From assembly GCF_014635545.1 (NCBI RefSeq), contig NZ_BMDA01000003.1, positions 124,001 through 188,000 of the forward strand: a stretch of 64,000 bases of DNA. Direction: 5' to 3'. The position numbers were made by a program, and so were the translations under genes. The DNA is from Acinetobacter courvalinii. Its GTDB lineage: Bacteria > Pseudomonadota > Gammaproteobacteria > Pseudomonadales > Moraxellaceae. The notes under the pieces were generated by a model, which made no database searches, was not told where the DNA came from, and saw only the letters and a list, made by a program, of their open reading frames with translations. Of the stretch, positions 18,033 to 27,045 are shown piece after piece (position 1 is the stretch's first letter; each line of letters starts with the position of its first letter).

Positions 18033-18247
18033 TGTTTTTGATCGGGTGGTATAGGATTGTTTTCAAAAATAAAACTTCTGTATGAATGTTTGATGAAATT
18101 ATGAGCTAGAATCATTTGGCAAGCACTTGGATTGAGCGCTAAGAACTATGGCAAAGTCATCAGTTTTACAGATAAAACGATTAGCAAATTTGTCCCCTTA
18201 AGCTTTATGATTGAAGCAGTGCAAACCCGTACTCATGGAATGAAAGA

Positions 18248-19243
18248 ATGGATTTGATACAAACCAATGGTCAGCCACGTTATGGACGTTTTGATCAGGT
18301 ACCCTCAAGAATTAATCTGGATGATTATATTTATAAAACGCCTTATGGACAGGTATTAACCGGCTGGCGCAAGCAACTGAAATATAAAAAATTTAAATTC
18401 TGCGGTTTGCAACATGAGCATTACAGCATTGGTGTGGCAATTGTCGACCTATCCTGGGCTGGGCATGCGTTCTTTTATATTTATGATCACCAGACTAAAA
18501 AAGTGATTGAGTGGAATGCGATTCAACCTTTGGCATTCAAAACACAATTGGATGAGCAGCCGTTATTTAGTCAAAGTTCGTTCAAAAAATCAGCCTATCA
18601 ATTTGATATGCAGCATGCCAATGGCGTGCGTTATATTCAGGTCAGCAAACATGGTGAAATCCAGCTAAAAGCCCGAATTTTTTGTGCAGGGACCGACGCC
18701 TTGAGTTTATGTAGCCCGACCGGAATTAATGGCTGGACCTATACCCAGAAGCAGACCACACTGGCGGTTGAGGGCTTTTTTATCAGCCCAGCCCAGCAAA
18801 AGATTGAATTTAATGCCCATAGTCTTGCGACTTTGGATGATACCTGTGGTTTTCTGCGCCCTGAGACGGCCTGGTTCTGGTTGTCTTGCCAGTTCCGTGA
18901 TGCGCAAGATCGCCGTATTGGTATCAATCTGGCATCAGGCGTCAATGAAAGTTTTGGTAATGAAAATGCCTTATGGGTGAATGGGCGTTTGTATCCGCTG
19001 ACAGATGTTTTATTCGAGCAAAAGAATGAAAATACCTGGTCGATTCGTTCTTTGGGGGGATGTTTAAATCTGGTGGTGGAAACAGGCTGGTGCCGTTTTG
19101 AAAATATTAATCTGCGTTTAATTGGTAGCCAGTTTAATCAATGGCAGGCTAAAGTCAGTGGGACGATTGCCCATGAACAGGTGGAATTGGTGGCATTAGA
19201 TAATCAATATGGTTTGTTAGAACAGCATTATGCGAAGTGGTGA
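18248..19243 (+). CDS. DUF2804 domain protein
   Basis: A 331-residue protein with the DUF2804 pattern: an N-terminal GWRKQLKYKKFKFCGL block, VAIVDLSWAGHAFFYIYD, and a second half with AWFWLSCQF and GINLASGVNESFGNENALWVNG. No signal peptide or membrane span is visible. The family is uncharacterised; its all-beta pattern resembles lipocalin-like or hydroxyneurosporene-synthase-like folds, which I mention only as a weak analogy. It stands alone between the divergent nucleotidase gene and the AT-rich orphan gene. Confidence 0.72.
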   Translation: MDLIQTNGQPRYGRFDQVPSRINLDDYIYKTPYGQVLTGWRKQLKYKKFKFCGLQHEHYSIGVAIVDLSWAGHAFFYIYDHQTKKVIEWNAIQPLAFKTQLDEQPLFSQSSFKKSAYQFDMQHANGVRYIQVSKHGEIQLKARIFCAGTDALSLCSPTGINGWTYTQKQTTLAVEGFFISPAQQKIEFNAHSLATLDDTCGFLRPETAWFWLSCQFRDAQDRRIGINLASGVNESFGNENALWVNGRLYPLTDVLFEQKNENTWSIRSLGGCLNLVVETGWCRFENINLRLIGSQFNQWQAKVSGTIAHEQVELVALDNQYGLLEQHYAKW

Positions 19244-19343
19244 TGCTGTTTAATTTAATCGCTTGAATAAGCATAATGTTGGCTAACTATTTTTAGCTTA
19301 TTGAGTCTTTATAGGAACTTTTCTGGTTGATATAAAATATGAA

Positions 19344-19841
19344 ATGAAAAGAGAAAAATTTGAATATGAAAGCATGATGTTAAATATATTTAATTCTTTA
19401 GATAAATTTGGGCTAACTGTACAGAACCGTTTGGTATCTATTCAATTTTCAAACTCAGCCTTAGCTCAACAGTTTTTGGGGCGATTTAAGCTTGTCGTCG
19501 TCCTTTTTTTACTTTTGTCAGGCTGCTCTAATATCAATAATGATATTTTTTTGACCAAAGAAATTCCAGCTGCAAAAGTCGGAAGTCCTTATTATGCAGA
19601 AATAAAGATGAAGGAATATGCTGTCATCGAGGATACTTTTCTTGTAGTAACAAATATAGATCAAAACGGTGGCTTGATAGTTTCATCAGGTCATGGTGTA
19701 AACGAATCTGCCCCGCATGCTATGACCAAGATTGAGGGTACACCCATGAAGTCTGGTATTTATAAGATAAATATTTCCGGGACGATCAGGGAGGGCTTAA
19801 AAGATTTTAATCAGGATTTTGTTTTGAGAGTAGAGGAGTAG
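19344..19841 (+). CDS. Putative lipoprotein, unrecognised (Ig-like pattern)
   Basis: Not recognised. As drawn from the first ATG the product is 165 residues, but the only export signal is internal: LVVVLFLLLSGC is a good lipobox, at about residues 50-61. An in-frame TTG at 19476 would give a normal lipoprotein signal (about 121 residues), though no ribosome site is clear for it. The mature part has KVGSPYYAEI, IEGTPMKSGIYKINISGT and a terminal beta-strand pattern, suggesting a single Ig/cadherin-like domain. Base composition is clearly more AT-rich than the neighbours and the 3' spacer is too, so it may be acquired. Confidence 0.5.
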   Translation: MKREKFEYESMMLNIFNSLDKFGLTVQNRLVSIQFSNSALAQQFLGRFKLVVVLFLLLSGCSNINNDIFLTKEIPAAKVGSPYYAEIKMKEYAVIEDTFLVVTNIDQNGGLIVSSGHGVNESAPHAMTKIEGTPMKSGIYKINISGTIREGLKDFNQDFVLRVEE

Positions 19842-20164
19842 TAATTTCTTGTATTTGAATTCTTGCTGTACTCGTTAATATCGCTGATAAGTTTGTAGTT
19901 AAAAAATCGTCTTTTAATAATTATAAGAAGTTACGATTAAGTTCTGCTAAGCTAAAAAAAATTCTAAATTATATAATTCTCATTAGCGAAAGATATCTTA
20001 GAGAAGGACAAAAGCACTTTCTTGTCGGTTAAGCTAAGAAAGTGCTCAGGTGTTGAAGGGTGAGAAAAAATGTGAAGCTTCTTCTGCTTGTAAGCAAACA
20101 GTGTGCGTATATCTAATAAAAGTAATCCATCAATATGATCAACACGGCAAAATCTGAACTTGGA
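19842..20164. other. AT-rich intergenic region with one strong hairpin
   Basis: This is a 323-base AT-rich spacer. It contains a perfect 11-bp inverted repeat AGCACTTTCTT/AAGAAAGTGCT at about 20010-20044 with a 12-base loop. There is no T-run after the stem in either direction, so it is not a standard terminator. No ORF is supported. Confidence 0.6.
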
Positions 20165-21040
20165 TCATAATCCCGCTTGCCAGAACGCTTCACCTGCAGC
20201 AATCGGATCATTGGTTTTAGCCAAAGTATCAATCCAGACATCATACTGGCGAATCACCGGATGTTGATTTGGATGGAAGTCCTTTTTAAACCAGTCACTA
20301 TATTGCGCTCTTTTCGCAGTCAAAATACCGTTACGACCAAAGAACCAAGGTAAGCCTTTACGCGCCATATCAAAACGTTGTCTTAAGCTAAAACCATCGG
20401 TTTTGAGCATCACATCGGTACGATACAGGGTAAAACCAAACATCATCACTGTGGTAAAGACCAAGGCAAAGCGACGGGTTGCTTCTGGGACTTCACCGAC
20501 TTCACGCATCACATCAAATGCTACATCGCGATGTTCCATTTCCTCAATCGCATGCCAGGCAAACAGCGCACGTACAAAAGGATCGGCTTCTGCCAAGGTT
20601 TCTTTTTTACTATAGAAGGTATCTGCCATCAGTGCGGTTAAATGCTCGGCAGCTGCGGTCATGGCAATATTGTATTGGGGAGAGCGATTCTTCAGTTCAA
20701 AGCGAAAGATTTTCTTTAAACGGGTGGTGAACTGCTCCACAGGCATACCCTGATCTTTCATGATCTGGTTCATTTTGTCATGCGCGATACCATGCTGTGC
20801 TTCCTGCCGAATAAAATCAGCGACACGGTCCTGCAAGTCTGGATCATCAATTTTGTCACGGAATAAACGGACACATTCAATAAAGTAGCGCTCGCCATCG
20901 GGGAAAGTCAGGCTTAAAGCATCAAACATACGGGTACGGAATGGGTCGCCACCGAACCAGAAGCGGGGTGCCTGCTCGAGATGGAAGTCCAGTTTGGTTC
21001 TGACCACGGGATCAACTTGATAGGAAACATGTGCATTCAT
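20165..21040 (-). CDS. Metal-dependent hydrolase, PF10118-like
   Basis: A 291-residue protein with the helical pattern of the PF10118 metal-dependent hydrolase family, whose metal ligands resemble ferritin-like di-iron enzymes: GERYFIECVR, FIRQEAQHGIAH, AAEHLTA and AIEEMEHRDVAFD provide Glu/His pairs on successive helices. There is a short hydrophobic stretch (about 190-205) but no signal peptide. It is divergent from an AraC-type regulator 116 bases away, so control by that regulator is likely. The substrate is unknown; the family name overstates what has been shown biochemically. Confidence 0.75.
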   Translation of the reverse strand: MNAHVSYQVDPVVRTKLDFHLEQAPRFWFGGDPFRTRMFDALSLTFPDGERYFIECVRLFRDKIDDPDLQDRVADFIRQEAQHGIAHDKMNQIMKDQGMPVEQFTTRLKKIFRFELKNRSPQYNIAMTAAAEHLTALMADTFYSKKETLAEADPFVRALFAWHAIEEMEHRDVAFDVMREVGEVPEATRRFALVFTTVMMFGFTLYRTDVMLKTDGFSLRQRFDMARKGLPWFFGRNGILTAKRAQYSDWFKKDFHPNQHPVIRQYDVWIDTLAKTNDPIAAGEAFWQAGL

Positions 21041-21156
21041 CTTTGCTATTCCTTGTTTTTCTTCATGTAGCCAGTATGGAAAAAGTCCGATGAAATGTTT
21101 TGACAGTTACAGCCAATTTTTATACAAATAACGACAGCTCAGGATGAGATTGGCCC

Positions 21157-22179
21157 ATGTCTGTTAAAATAATCATTGGATATTTACGTTTGTTGAATCG
21201 CGTTTTGCAACAGGAACAAATTGATTTGTCTAAAGTTGTTACACCTGAACTTTGGCAAACCTTTCAGGCCTGTCTGGAAAATCCGGATGAGCGTGACTTT
21301 GATGTCGAACGTTATGCGTTATTGTTACAGGCAGCTCAAGCACACTTCACCCGTCCGATTACTTTAGTTTTGGCTGAACATGCCAATTTGCAGGATTTGG
21401 GCTTGATGGGTTATCTGGCCTCAACCAGTATGGATCTCCAGCAGGCACTTCAACTCTTACAACGATACTACTCGCTGGTGTTTAAACAAACCAATCTGGA
21501 ACAGCTCGATGTCCAGCAGTTTCCTGATTATATCCAGATTGTCTGGGGCGCATCTTATTGCGACTATCGGGAAATGTATGAGCTGAATCTAGCCTTGATT
21601 TTTAAAATCGCGCAATCGATTGTGCAGGATGCTCTAGTGCCACCGCAGATGATCCAGTTTGGTTATGCCCCGCATACAGCACTGTATCATTTTGAAAAAT
21701 TCTATGGTTGTCCGATTCAGATTCAGCAGGGCCAATATGCGATCCGCTTTTCCAATCAGGTTTTAAAGGCAAAAAGTATTGCGGCAGACCAGCAGTTGAA
21801 TCAGGTCTTGTCTACTCAGGCACAGCATTCATTGAACAGTGTCAGCTCTTTTGAGGTTCAGCAACAGCAGTTTAAACAGAAAATCCATAGCCTGATTGAA
21901 CAGGGCTTAGTGCAGCAGGAAGAAGTATTGCAAAGCTATGTGGCGAAGCGTCTGCATTGTTCGGAACGGACACTTCAACGTCAGTTGAAGGCTTATGAAT
22001 TAAATTTTCAGGATGTGCTGGATCAGTATCGTCTAGAACAGAGCAAGCTGTATCTGCAACAAGGTAAGTCTTTGTCTGAGATTGCGGAGCGGCTAAATTA
22101 TGCGGATCAGAGTGCGTTTGGACGGGCGTTTAAGCGTTGGACAGGCGTTACGCCTAAGCAGTTCTTAAAATCTCTGTAG
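21157..22179 (+). CDS. AraC-family transcriptional regulator (OruR/ArgR-like)
   Basis: A 340-residue regulator. The N-terminal ~190 residues match the Arabinose_bd-like ligand domain of the OruR type (MGYLASTSMDLQQALQLLQRYY, the usual GxxG-x-S-x-T-L region). The C-terminal two helix-turn-helix motifs are present: VAKRLHCSERTLQRQLKA and LSEIAERLNYADQSAFGRAF, followed by RWTGVTPKQF. It is divergently oriented to the PF10118 hydrolase and probably regulates it and itself. The ligand is not deducible. Confidence 0.88.
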   Translation: MSVKIIIGYLRLLNRVLQQEQIDLSKVVTPELWQTFQACLENPDERDFDVERYALLLQAAQAHFTRPITLVLAEHANLQDLGLMGYLASTSMDLQQALQLLQRYYSLVFKQTNLEQLDVQQFPDYIQIVWGASYCDYREMYELNLALIFKIAQSIVQDALVPPQMIQFGYAPHTALYHFEKFYGCPIQIQQGQYAIRFSNQVLKAKSIAADQQLNQVLSTQAQHSLNSVSSFEVQQQQFKQKIHSLIEQGLVQQEEVLQSYVAKRLHCSERTLQRQLKAYELNFQDVLDQYRLEQSKLYLQQGKSLSEIAERLNYADQSAFGRAFKRWTGVTPKQFLKSL

Positions 22180-22249
22180 ATTTTAGATCAAACTTTTAAT
22201 TAATAAGTGCTTAGCTAAGGTAGTTTAATTTTTAAACAAACAAATGGGT

Positions 22250-22420
22250 TTGATATTTTCCTTACTTTTCAGGGATGAAAAGTAAGGAAAATCCTCTGTT
22301 GGACTGACGCTACATCCTGAGCAAATTTTAAAGCCCTGCTTTGAAATGCAGCGCAAGGCTAGTCCAACGGGCGACATCCATGTCGCCTACCACGATAGTA
22401 GATTCTTGTCTAAATTGAAG
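22250..22420. repeat. Structured intergenic element (nested inverted repeats)
   Basis: Between the converging AraC and NhaC genes is a compact multi-hairpin element. It contains a perfect 15-bp stem (22256-22270 with 22277-22291, six-base loop). It also has a long-range pair GTTGGACT (22298-22305) with AGTCCAAC (22361-22368) that encloses further partial stems. Beside that is an 8-bp hairpin GGCGACAT/ATGTCGCC (22370-22377/22380-22387) with a two-base loop. No T-runs follow. The design resembles dispersed non-coding repeats; copy number elsewhere cannot be seen from this window. Confidence 0.6.
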
Positions 22421-22459
22421 CGTTATTGAGAGTGGGATTTGAGTAGTAATTCAAATCTT

Positions 22460-23791
22460 CTATGATTTTTTTAAACGCGGATAATTAAAGACAATGGCAA
22501 GCACCGCACAAATCGCAAGAATCCAGCAATAGTAGATATTGCCAATCAATTCAATCGGAGAAAGTTTGGCAATTGAACAGGCAAGTAGTAACTGCGCTCC
22601 ATAAGGAATCATGCCTTGAACCACACAAGAAAAAATATCCAGTAAAGCTGCACTTCGTTTAGGATCTACGCCATATTCTTTGGCCACTTCACGGGCCATA
22701 TCTCCCGATAAAATAATCGCAACGGTATTGTTGGCCACAAATAGATTCGAGAAGACCACCAGAAAACTAATACCGAATTCACCAGCACGCTGTTTACCGA
22801 ATTTAAATAGGCGGGTAATCGCATAGATGCGTTGAATCAGCCACTGCAATCCGCCTTGTTTTTGCATCAGGGCGGACAATCCACCCAGCAACATGGAAAG
22901 TAATGCCACCTCAAACATGCCGACAAAGCCATCATAAATCGCACTGTTCAGCTTGAGTACATCAAAATCCGGTTTTTCAAGCAGCCCCATCAGACCTGAT
23001 AAAATCACGCCGATCATCAGCACTGCCAAAACATGCAGACGGGTAAAAGCAAGAAAGAACACCGCCAGATAAGGCAGAATCAGCCAGAGATCATAAGGCT
23101 TGGATTGAATGGCTTCTGCCTGATGGCTCATGGAAATATAAACCATTAAGGTGATGATGGCTGCGGGAAGTGCAATCCAGACATTGACCCGAAATTTATC
23201 TCTGAGTTCGACATTCTGGCTACGGGTAGCTGCAATGGTGGTATCCGAGATCATGGACAGGTTATCGCCAAACATGGCACCACCAACCACCGCACCAATG
23301 GCATAGACAGGTGCAATATCAGTCGCTTGAGCAAAACCAAACGCAATTGGTGCACAGGCTGCAATGGTACCCATCGAGGTACCCATTGCGGTGGCAATAA
23401 AGGCGGCAATGATAAACAGCATGGGTAAGACAAATTCTGGCGAAATAAGCGAAAGTCCTAGCTGTACCGTCGCATCGACGCTGCCAATGGCACTGGAAAC
23501 ACTGGCAAAGGCACCTGCCAGCATAAACACCATAAACATCAGAATCAGATTCGGGTGACTGGCACCTTGCAGGAATTCTTCAATCGCTGTATTGAGTTTC
23601 TGTTTATACAGCAGAAGGGCGAGAATCACCGCAGGTATTGCAGCCACAGGTGCCTTGACCTGATAAAAGGCAAATTCAGTTCCGATCATTGAATGATAAA
23701 GACCACTCCCAAGAAAGATGATCAAAAATACCAATAGCGGCAGCAAAGCAAGGGCATTGCTTTGTACTTTTTCGGGAGAGTGGGCAGACAT
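22460..23791 (-). CDS. NhaC-family Na+/H+ antiporter
   Basis: Inner membrane transporter of 443 residues with about 11-12 hydrophobic spans. NhaC-family features include GTSMGTIAACAPIAFG, GGAMFGDNLSMISDTTIAAT (the most conserved motif), and late in the protein NLFVANNTVAIILSGD and YGAQLLLACSIA. The family exchanges sodium or organic ions for protons; some members are amino acid or malate/lactate antiporters, so the substrate is uncertain. It looks monocistronic. Confidence 0.87.
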   Translation of the reverse strand: MSAHSPEKVQSNALALLPLLVFLIIFLGSGLYHSMIGTEFAFYQVKAPVAAIPAVILALLLYKQKLNTAIEEFLQGASHPNLILMFMVFMLAGAFASVSSAIGSVDATVQLGLSLISPEFVLPMLFIIAAFIATAMGTSMGTIAACAPIAFGFAQATDIAPVYAIGAVVGGAMFGDNLSMISDTTIAATRSQNVELRDKFRVNVWIALPAAIITLMVYISMSHQAEAIQSKPYDLWLILPYLAVFFLAFTRLHVLAVLMIGVILSGLMGLLEKPDFDVLKLNSAIYDGFVGMFEVALLSMLLGGLSALMQKQGGLQWLIQRIYAITRLFKFGKQRAGEFGISFLVVFSNLFVANNTVAIILSGDMAREVAKEYGVDPKRSAALLDIFSCVVQGMIPYGAQLLLACSIAKLSPIELIGNIYYCWILAICAVLAIVFNYPRLKKS

Positions 23792-24065
23792 AAAATAAAA
23801 AGGAAACTTAAAAATTGCGGCTAGTATAAAGGAGCTTGGCGAAATTCTAAAATGCTAAGCGATCAGCCTGAAATTAGGAATCTTTGATCATTGAGAAAAA
23901 ACTCAAAATATAGATAAATGTAGCAGGGGAGTTGTAAGTCGCAGGATTCGCTGTCGCATTCACGTCAAACTCTGTTCAATGAACAAAAAATAGCGTTACA
24001 ATGCAGTGTTTTTAAATGACCACAAACAACTCCTTAATTTATATAAATCAGGAAAGCATAATCCT

Positions 24066-24869
24066 ATGTCACGTCTTGCCACTCGTTTTGAACAGCTTAA
24101 ATCTCAGCAACGTAAAGCGCTTGTTTCTTATGTAATGGCAGGTGACCCGCATCCACAAGTCACTGTTCCATTGCTTCATCAAATGGTTGAGGCAGGGGTT
24201 GATGTTATTGAACTGGGTCTTCCGTTCTCTGACCCGATGGCAGATGGTCCTGTAATTGCTTTGGCAGCTGAGCGTGCTCTGGCAGGTGGAACCAATACTT
24301 TAGATGCATTGGATATGGTGAAAGCTTTTCGCGAAAAAGATCAAACGACACCGGTTGTTTTAATGGGCTATTTAAATCCTGTTGAAGTGATTGGTTATGA
24401 AAAGTTTGTGACTTATGCGAAAGACTGTGGTGTTGATGGCGTACTTCTGGTGGACTTACCACCTGAAGCATCTCAGCAATTAGGTGAAGTTCTTAAACAA
24501 AATGGAATGGATCAGATTTTCTTGCTTGCGCCAACCTCAACCGACCAGCGTATTCAACATGTGGTCAATCAGGCAAGTGGTTTTGTCTACTACGTGTCAC
24601 TCAAAGGTGTGACTGGTGCAGCAACCCTAGATACTGCTGAAGCAGCAGCGCGTATTGCAAAAATTAAATCTAAAACCAGTGTACCAGTCGGTGTTGGTTT
24701 CGGAATTAGTGATGCAGCGTCTGCCAAAGCGATGGGTCAGGTTGCCGATGCCGTGATTGTGGGAAGTGCTTTCGTTAAATCTTTTGCGACATTGCCAGCA
24801 GATCAAGCTGCGCAACAGACGGTGAATAAAGTGAAGGAGCTTCGAGCTGCGCTCGATGAGTTAGTATGA
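24066..24869 (+). CDS. trpA: Tryptophan synthase alpha subunit
   Basis: A 267-residue beta/alpha barrel that cleaves indole-glycerol phosphate to indole and G3P in complex with TrpB. ELGLPFSDPMADGP carries the catalytic Glu and Asp region, PLIxLxxPT appears as IFLLAPTSTDQRI, and the phosphate site is GVGFGISDA and VGSAFV. The start is ATG 24066 with AGGAAAG upstream; the frame is open to a GTG at 24006 but that would add 20 unlikely residues. Its TGA overlaps the accD ATG (ATGA), so it heads a trpA-accD-folC-SPOR operon. Confidence 0.96.
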   Translation: MSRLATRFEQLKSQQRKALVSYVMAGDPHPQVTVPLLHQMVEAGVDVIELGLPFSDPMADGPVIALAAERALAGGTNTLDALDMVKAFREKDQTTPVVLMGYLNPVEVIGYEKFVTYAKDCGVDGVLLVDLPPEASQQLGEVLKQNGMDQIFLLAPTSTDQRIQHVVNQASGFVYYVSLKGVTGAATLDTAEAAARIAKIKSKTSVPVGVGFGISDAASAKAMGQVADAVIVGSAFVKSFATLPADQAAQQTVNKVKELRAALDELV

Positions 24870-25762
24870 GTCAAGAGTTAACATCAGGGAAGGTTCTTAA
24901 CCCTTCAACCCCTTGGACTGAGCGTCATGTTCCTGGTATTCAGGTGGCAGATCAACAGCAAACGTTTAAAGCGACCTTTACTGAGCCTACGATTGAATGT
25001 CCTGAGTGCCATGCACTGGTGACACGTACTGCCATGTCATTTAATGCCTATGTCTGTCCTCAGTGTGATGAGCACCTGCGTATGCGTGCGCGTGATCGTC
25101 TGAACTGGTTCTTTGATCAGGTCAATGGTGAGTTAGGTCAGGAATTTAATGCCAAAGATCCATTAAAGTTTGTGGATAGCAAACCGTATCCAGATCGTAT
25201 GCGCGAAGCGCAAGACAAAACGGGTGAGACAGAAGCACTTGTGGTAATGCAAGGTTCGCTTAAAGGTTTAGACCTTGTTGCCTGTGCTTTTGATTTTGAT
25301 TTCATGGGCGGTTCAATGGGTACAGTTGTGGGCGACCGTTTTGTTCAGGCGGCTGAACGTGCCATTGCTTTACACCAGCCGATGATCTGTTTTGCAGCCT
25401 CAGGCGGTGCACGTATGCAGGAAGGTATGTTGTCCTTGATGCAAATGGCGCGTACTGCAGCAGCCATCCAGAAAATGAAAGAAGCACGTGTGCCTTATGT
25501 GGTGGTGTTAACTCATCCGGTTTATGGTGGTGTAACAGCTTCATTGGCCATGTTAGGTGATGTGCATATCGCTGAACCGAAGGCGATGATTGGCTTTGCC
25601 GGTAAGCGTGTGATTGAACAAACCGTACGTGAGAAACTGGAAGAACCGTTCCAGCGTGCAGAATATTTGCTTGATCATGGTGTGGTCGATCAAATTGTTC
25701 ATCGTCATGCATTACGTGATACTGTATACAGACTTGTTGCAAAACTGATGAACTTACCTTGA
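24866..25762 (+). CDS. accD: Acetyl-CoA carboxylase carboxyltransferase beta subunit
   Basis: A 298-residue subunit that with AccA moves the carboxyl group from biotin to acetyl-CoA, the first step of fatty acid synthesis. The N-terminal zinc ribbon is intact: CPECHAL and CPQCDEHL (four Cys, about 40-63). The crotonase-fold domain has GSMGTVVGDRF, SGGARMQEGM, LTHPVYGGVTAS and GFAGKRVIEQT. Start overlaps the trpA stop by four bases; the stop overlaps the folC start. Confidence 0.97.
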   Translation: MSQELTSGKVLNPSTPWTERHVPGIQVADQQQTFKATFTEPTIECPECHALVTRTAMSFNAYVCPQCDEHLRMRARDRLNWFFDQVNGELGQEFNAKDPLKFVDSKPYPDRMREAQDKTGETEALVVMQGSLKGLDLVACAFDFDFMGGSMGTVVGDRFVQAAERAIALHQPMICFAASGGARMQEGMLSLMQMARTAAAIQKMKEARVPYVVVLTHPVYGGVTASLAMLGDVHIAEPKAMIGFAGKRVIEQTVREKLEEPFQRAEYLLDHGVVDQIVHRHALRDTVYRLVAKLMNLP

Positions 25763-27045
25763 AACCGCACGCTCCACATTCAACGGATACATTAACAACA
25801 TGGCTCGATTATTGGGGCCATGTTCATGTTACAGGCATTGATTTAGGTTTAGAACGCGTTATTCCTGTGGCTGAAAAGCTGGGTGTGATCCACCCTGAGG
25901 CGAAAGTATTTACTGTCGCAGGTACGAATGGTAAAGGCTCAACCACGACAACTTTAGCTGCAATTTTAAATGCGCAGGGTTATAAGGTGGGCCTGTATCA
26001 GTCACCGCATATTTACCGTTTTAACGAGCGGGTAAAACTGGCGGGTGCCGAGGTAGATGATCAGCGTCTGATAGATGCTTTTGTACAGGTCGATCAGGTT
26101 CGCCGTGAATGTGGATTAAGCCTTTCTTTTTTTGAAGCAACCACTTTGGCTGCTTTTGTCATTTTTAAACAGCAACAATGTGATGTCTGGGTACTTGAAG
26201 TCGGTCTGGGTGGTCGTCTTGATGTGGTCAATGTGATTGATCCGGATGTTGCTGTGATTACCAATATTGGTTTAGATCATGTCGACTGGCTCGGTGATAC
26301 GGTCGAAAAAATTGCTTTCGAGAAAGCAGGGATTATTCGTCCGAATATTCCGGTGGTTTTTGCCGGACAACAGCAACTTCCACAAGCCATTCAAGATAAG
26401 GTGGCTGAAACACAAGCCCAGTTATATACACTTAATCAAGATTATTTCTATCAGCTGGATGAAGATGGGCAAACCTGGTCATTTGCATCTTCTGGTAGCA
26501 CCTTAAAGCTTCCTGTTGGTCAGCTGGCTTTGGATAATATTTCAACTGCGGTTGCTGCTGTACTGGTGAGTGGAATAGACATTTCACAACAAGCCATCGC
26601 AACGGGTATTCAGCAGGCACGCCTACAAGGCCGTTTTGAAATCAGACAAATTCAGGATAGAACCGTTATTTTTGATGCGGGGCACAATGCCCATGGTGTC
26701 GAATTTTTGTTGAAGCAGTTGCGAAAATTCCTAAAATACAATAAACAGTACACAGAAGTTGTTGCAGTATTTTCAATGTTGGCAGATAAAGACATTCCAT
26801 CTGTCACTGATTTACTAAAAACAACAGTAAAAGATTGGTTTATTGCTAATTTAGATGTGCCTAGAGCCGCACCAGTGCAACAGATTCAAGATGCATTGCA
26901 AGGGCAACAGGTCCATGAGTTCGGCAGTATCCAGCAAGCGTTTGAAACTGTGCTGAAACAAGGTAATAACAATCAGCTGATTTTAGTCTGTGGTTCGTTT
27001 CATACTTTAGAAGCGGTCTGGGAGTATTTAGAAGAATGTCGATGA
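25759..27045 (+). CDS. folC: Dihydrofolate / folylpolyglutamate synthase
   Basis: A 428-residue Mur-ligase-like enzyme that adds glutamate to dihydropteroate and to folates with ATP. The P-loop is GTNGKGSTTTT (about 55-65); LEVGLGGRLDVVN, NIGLDHVDWLG and FDAGHNAHG are the family motifs. The start is TTG at 25759, overlapping the accD TGA. No ATG lies in a suitable place, and the first conserved motif would be lost with later starts. Translational coupling to accD is likely. Confidence 0.94.
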   Translation: MKPHAPHSTDTLTTWLDYWGHVHVTGIDLGLERVIPVAEKLGVIHPEAKVFTVAGTNGKGSTTTTLAAILNAQGYKVGLYQSPHIYRFNERVKLAGAEVDDQRLIDAFVQVDQVRRECGLSLSFFEATTLAAFVIFKQQQCDVWVLEVGLGGRLDVVNVIDPDVAVITNIGLDHVDWLGDTVEKIAFEKAGIIRPNIPVVFAGQQQLPQAIQDKVAETQAQLYTLNQDYFYQLDEDGQTWSFASSGSTLKLPVGQLALDNISTAVAAVLVSGIDISQQAIATGIQQARLQGRFEIRQIQDRTVIFDAGHNAHGVEFLLKQLRKFLKYNKQYTEVVAVFSMLADKDIPSVTDLLKTTVKDWFIANLDVPRAAPVQQIQDALQGQQVHEFGSIQQAFETVLKQGNNNQLILVCGSFHTLEAVWEYLEECR

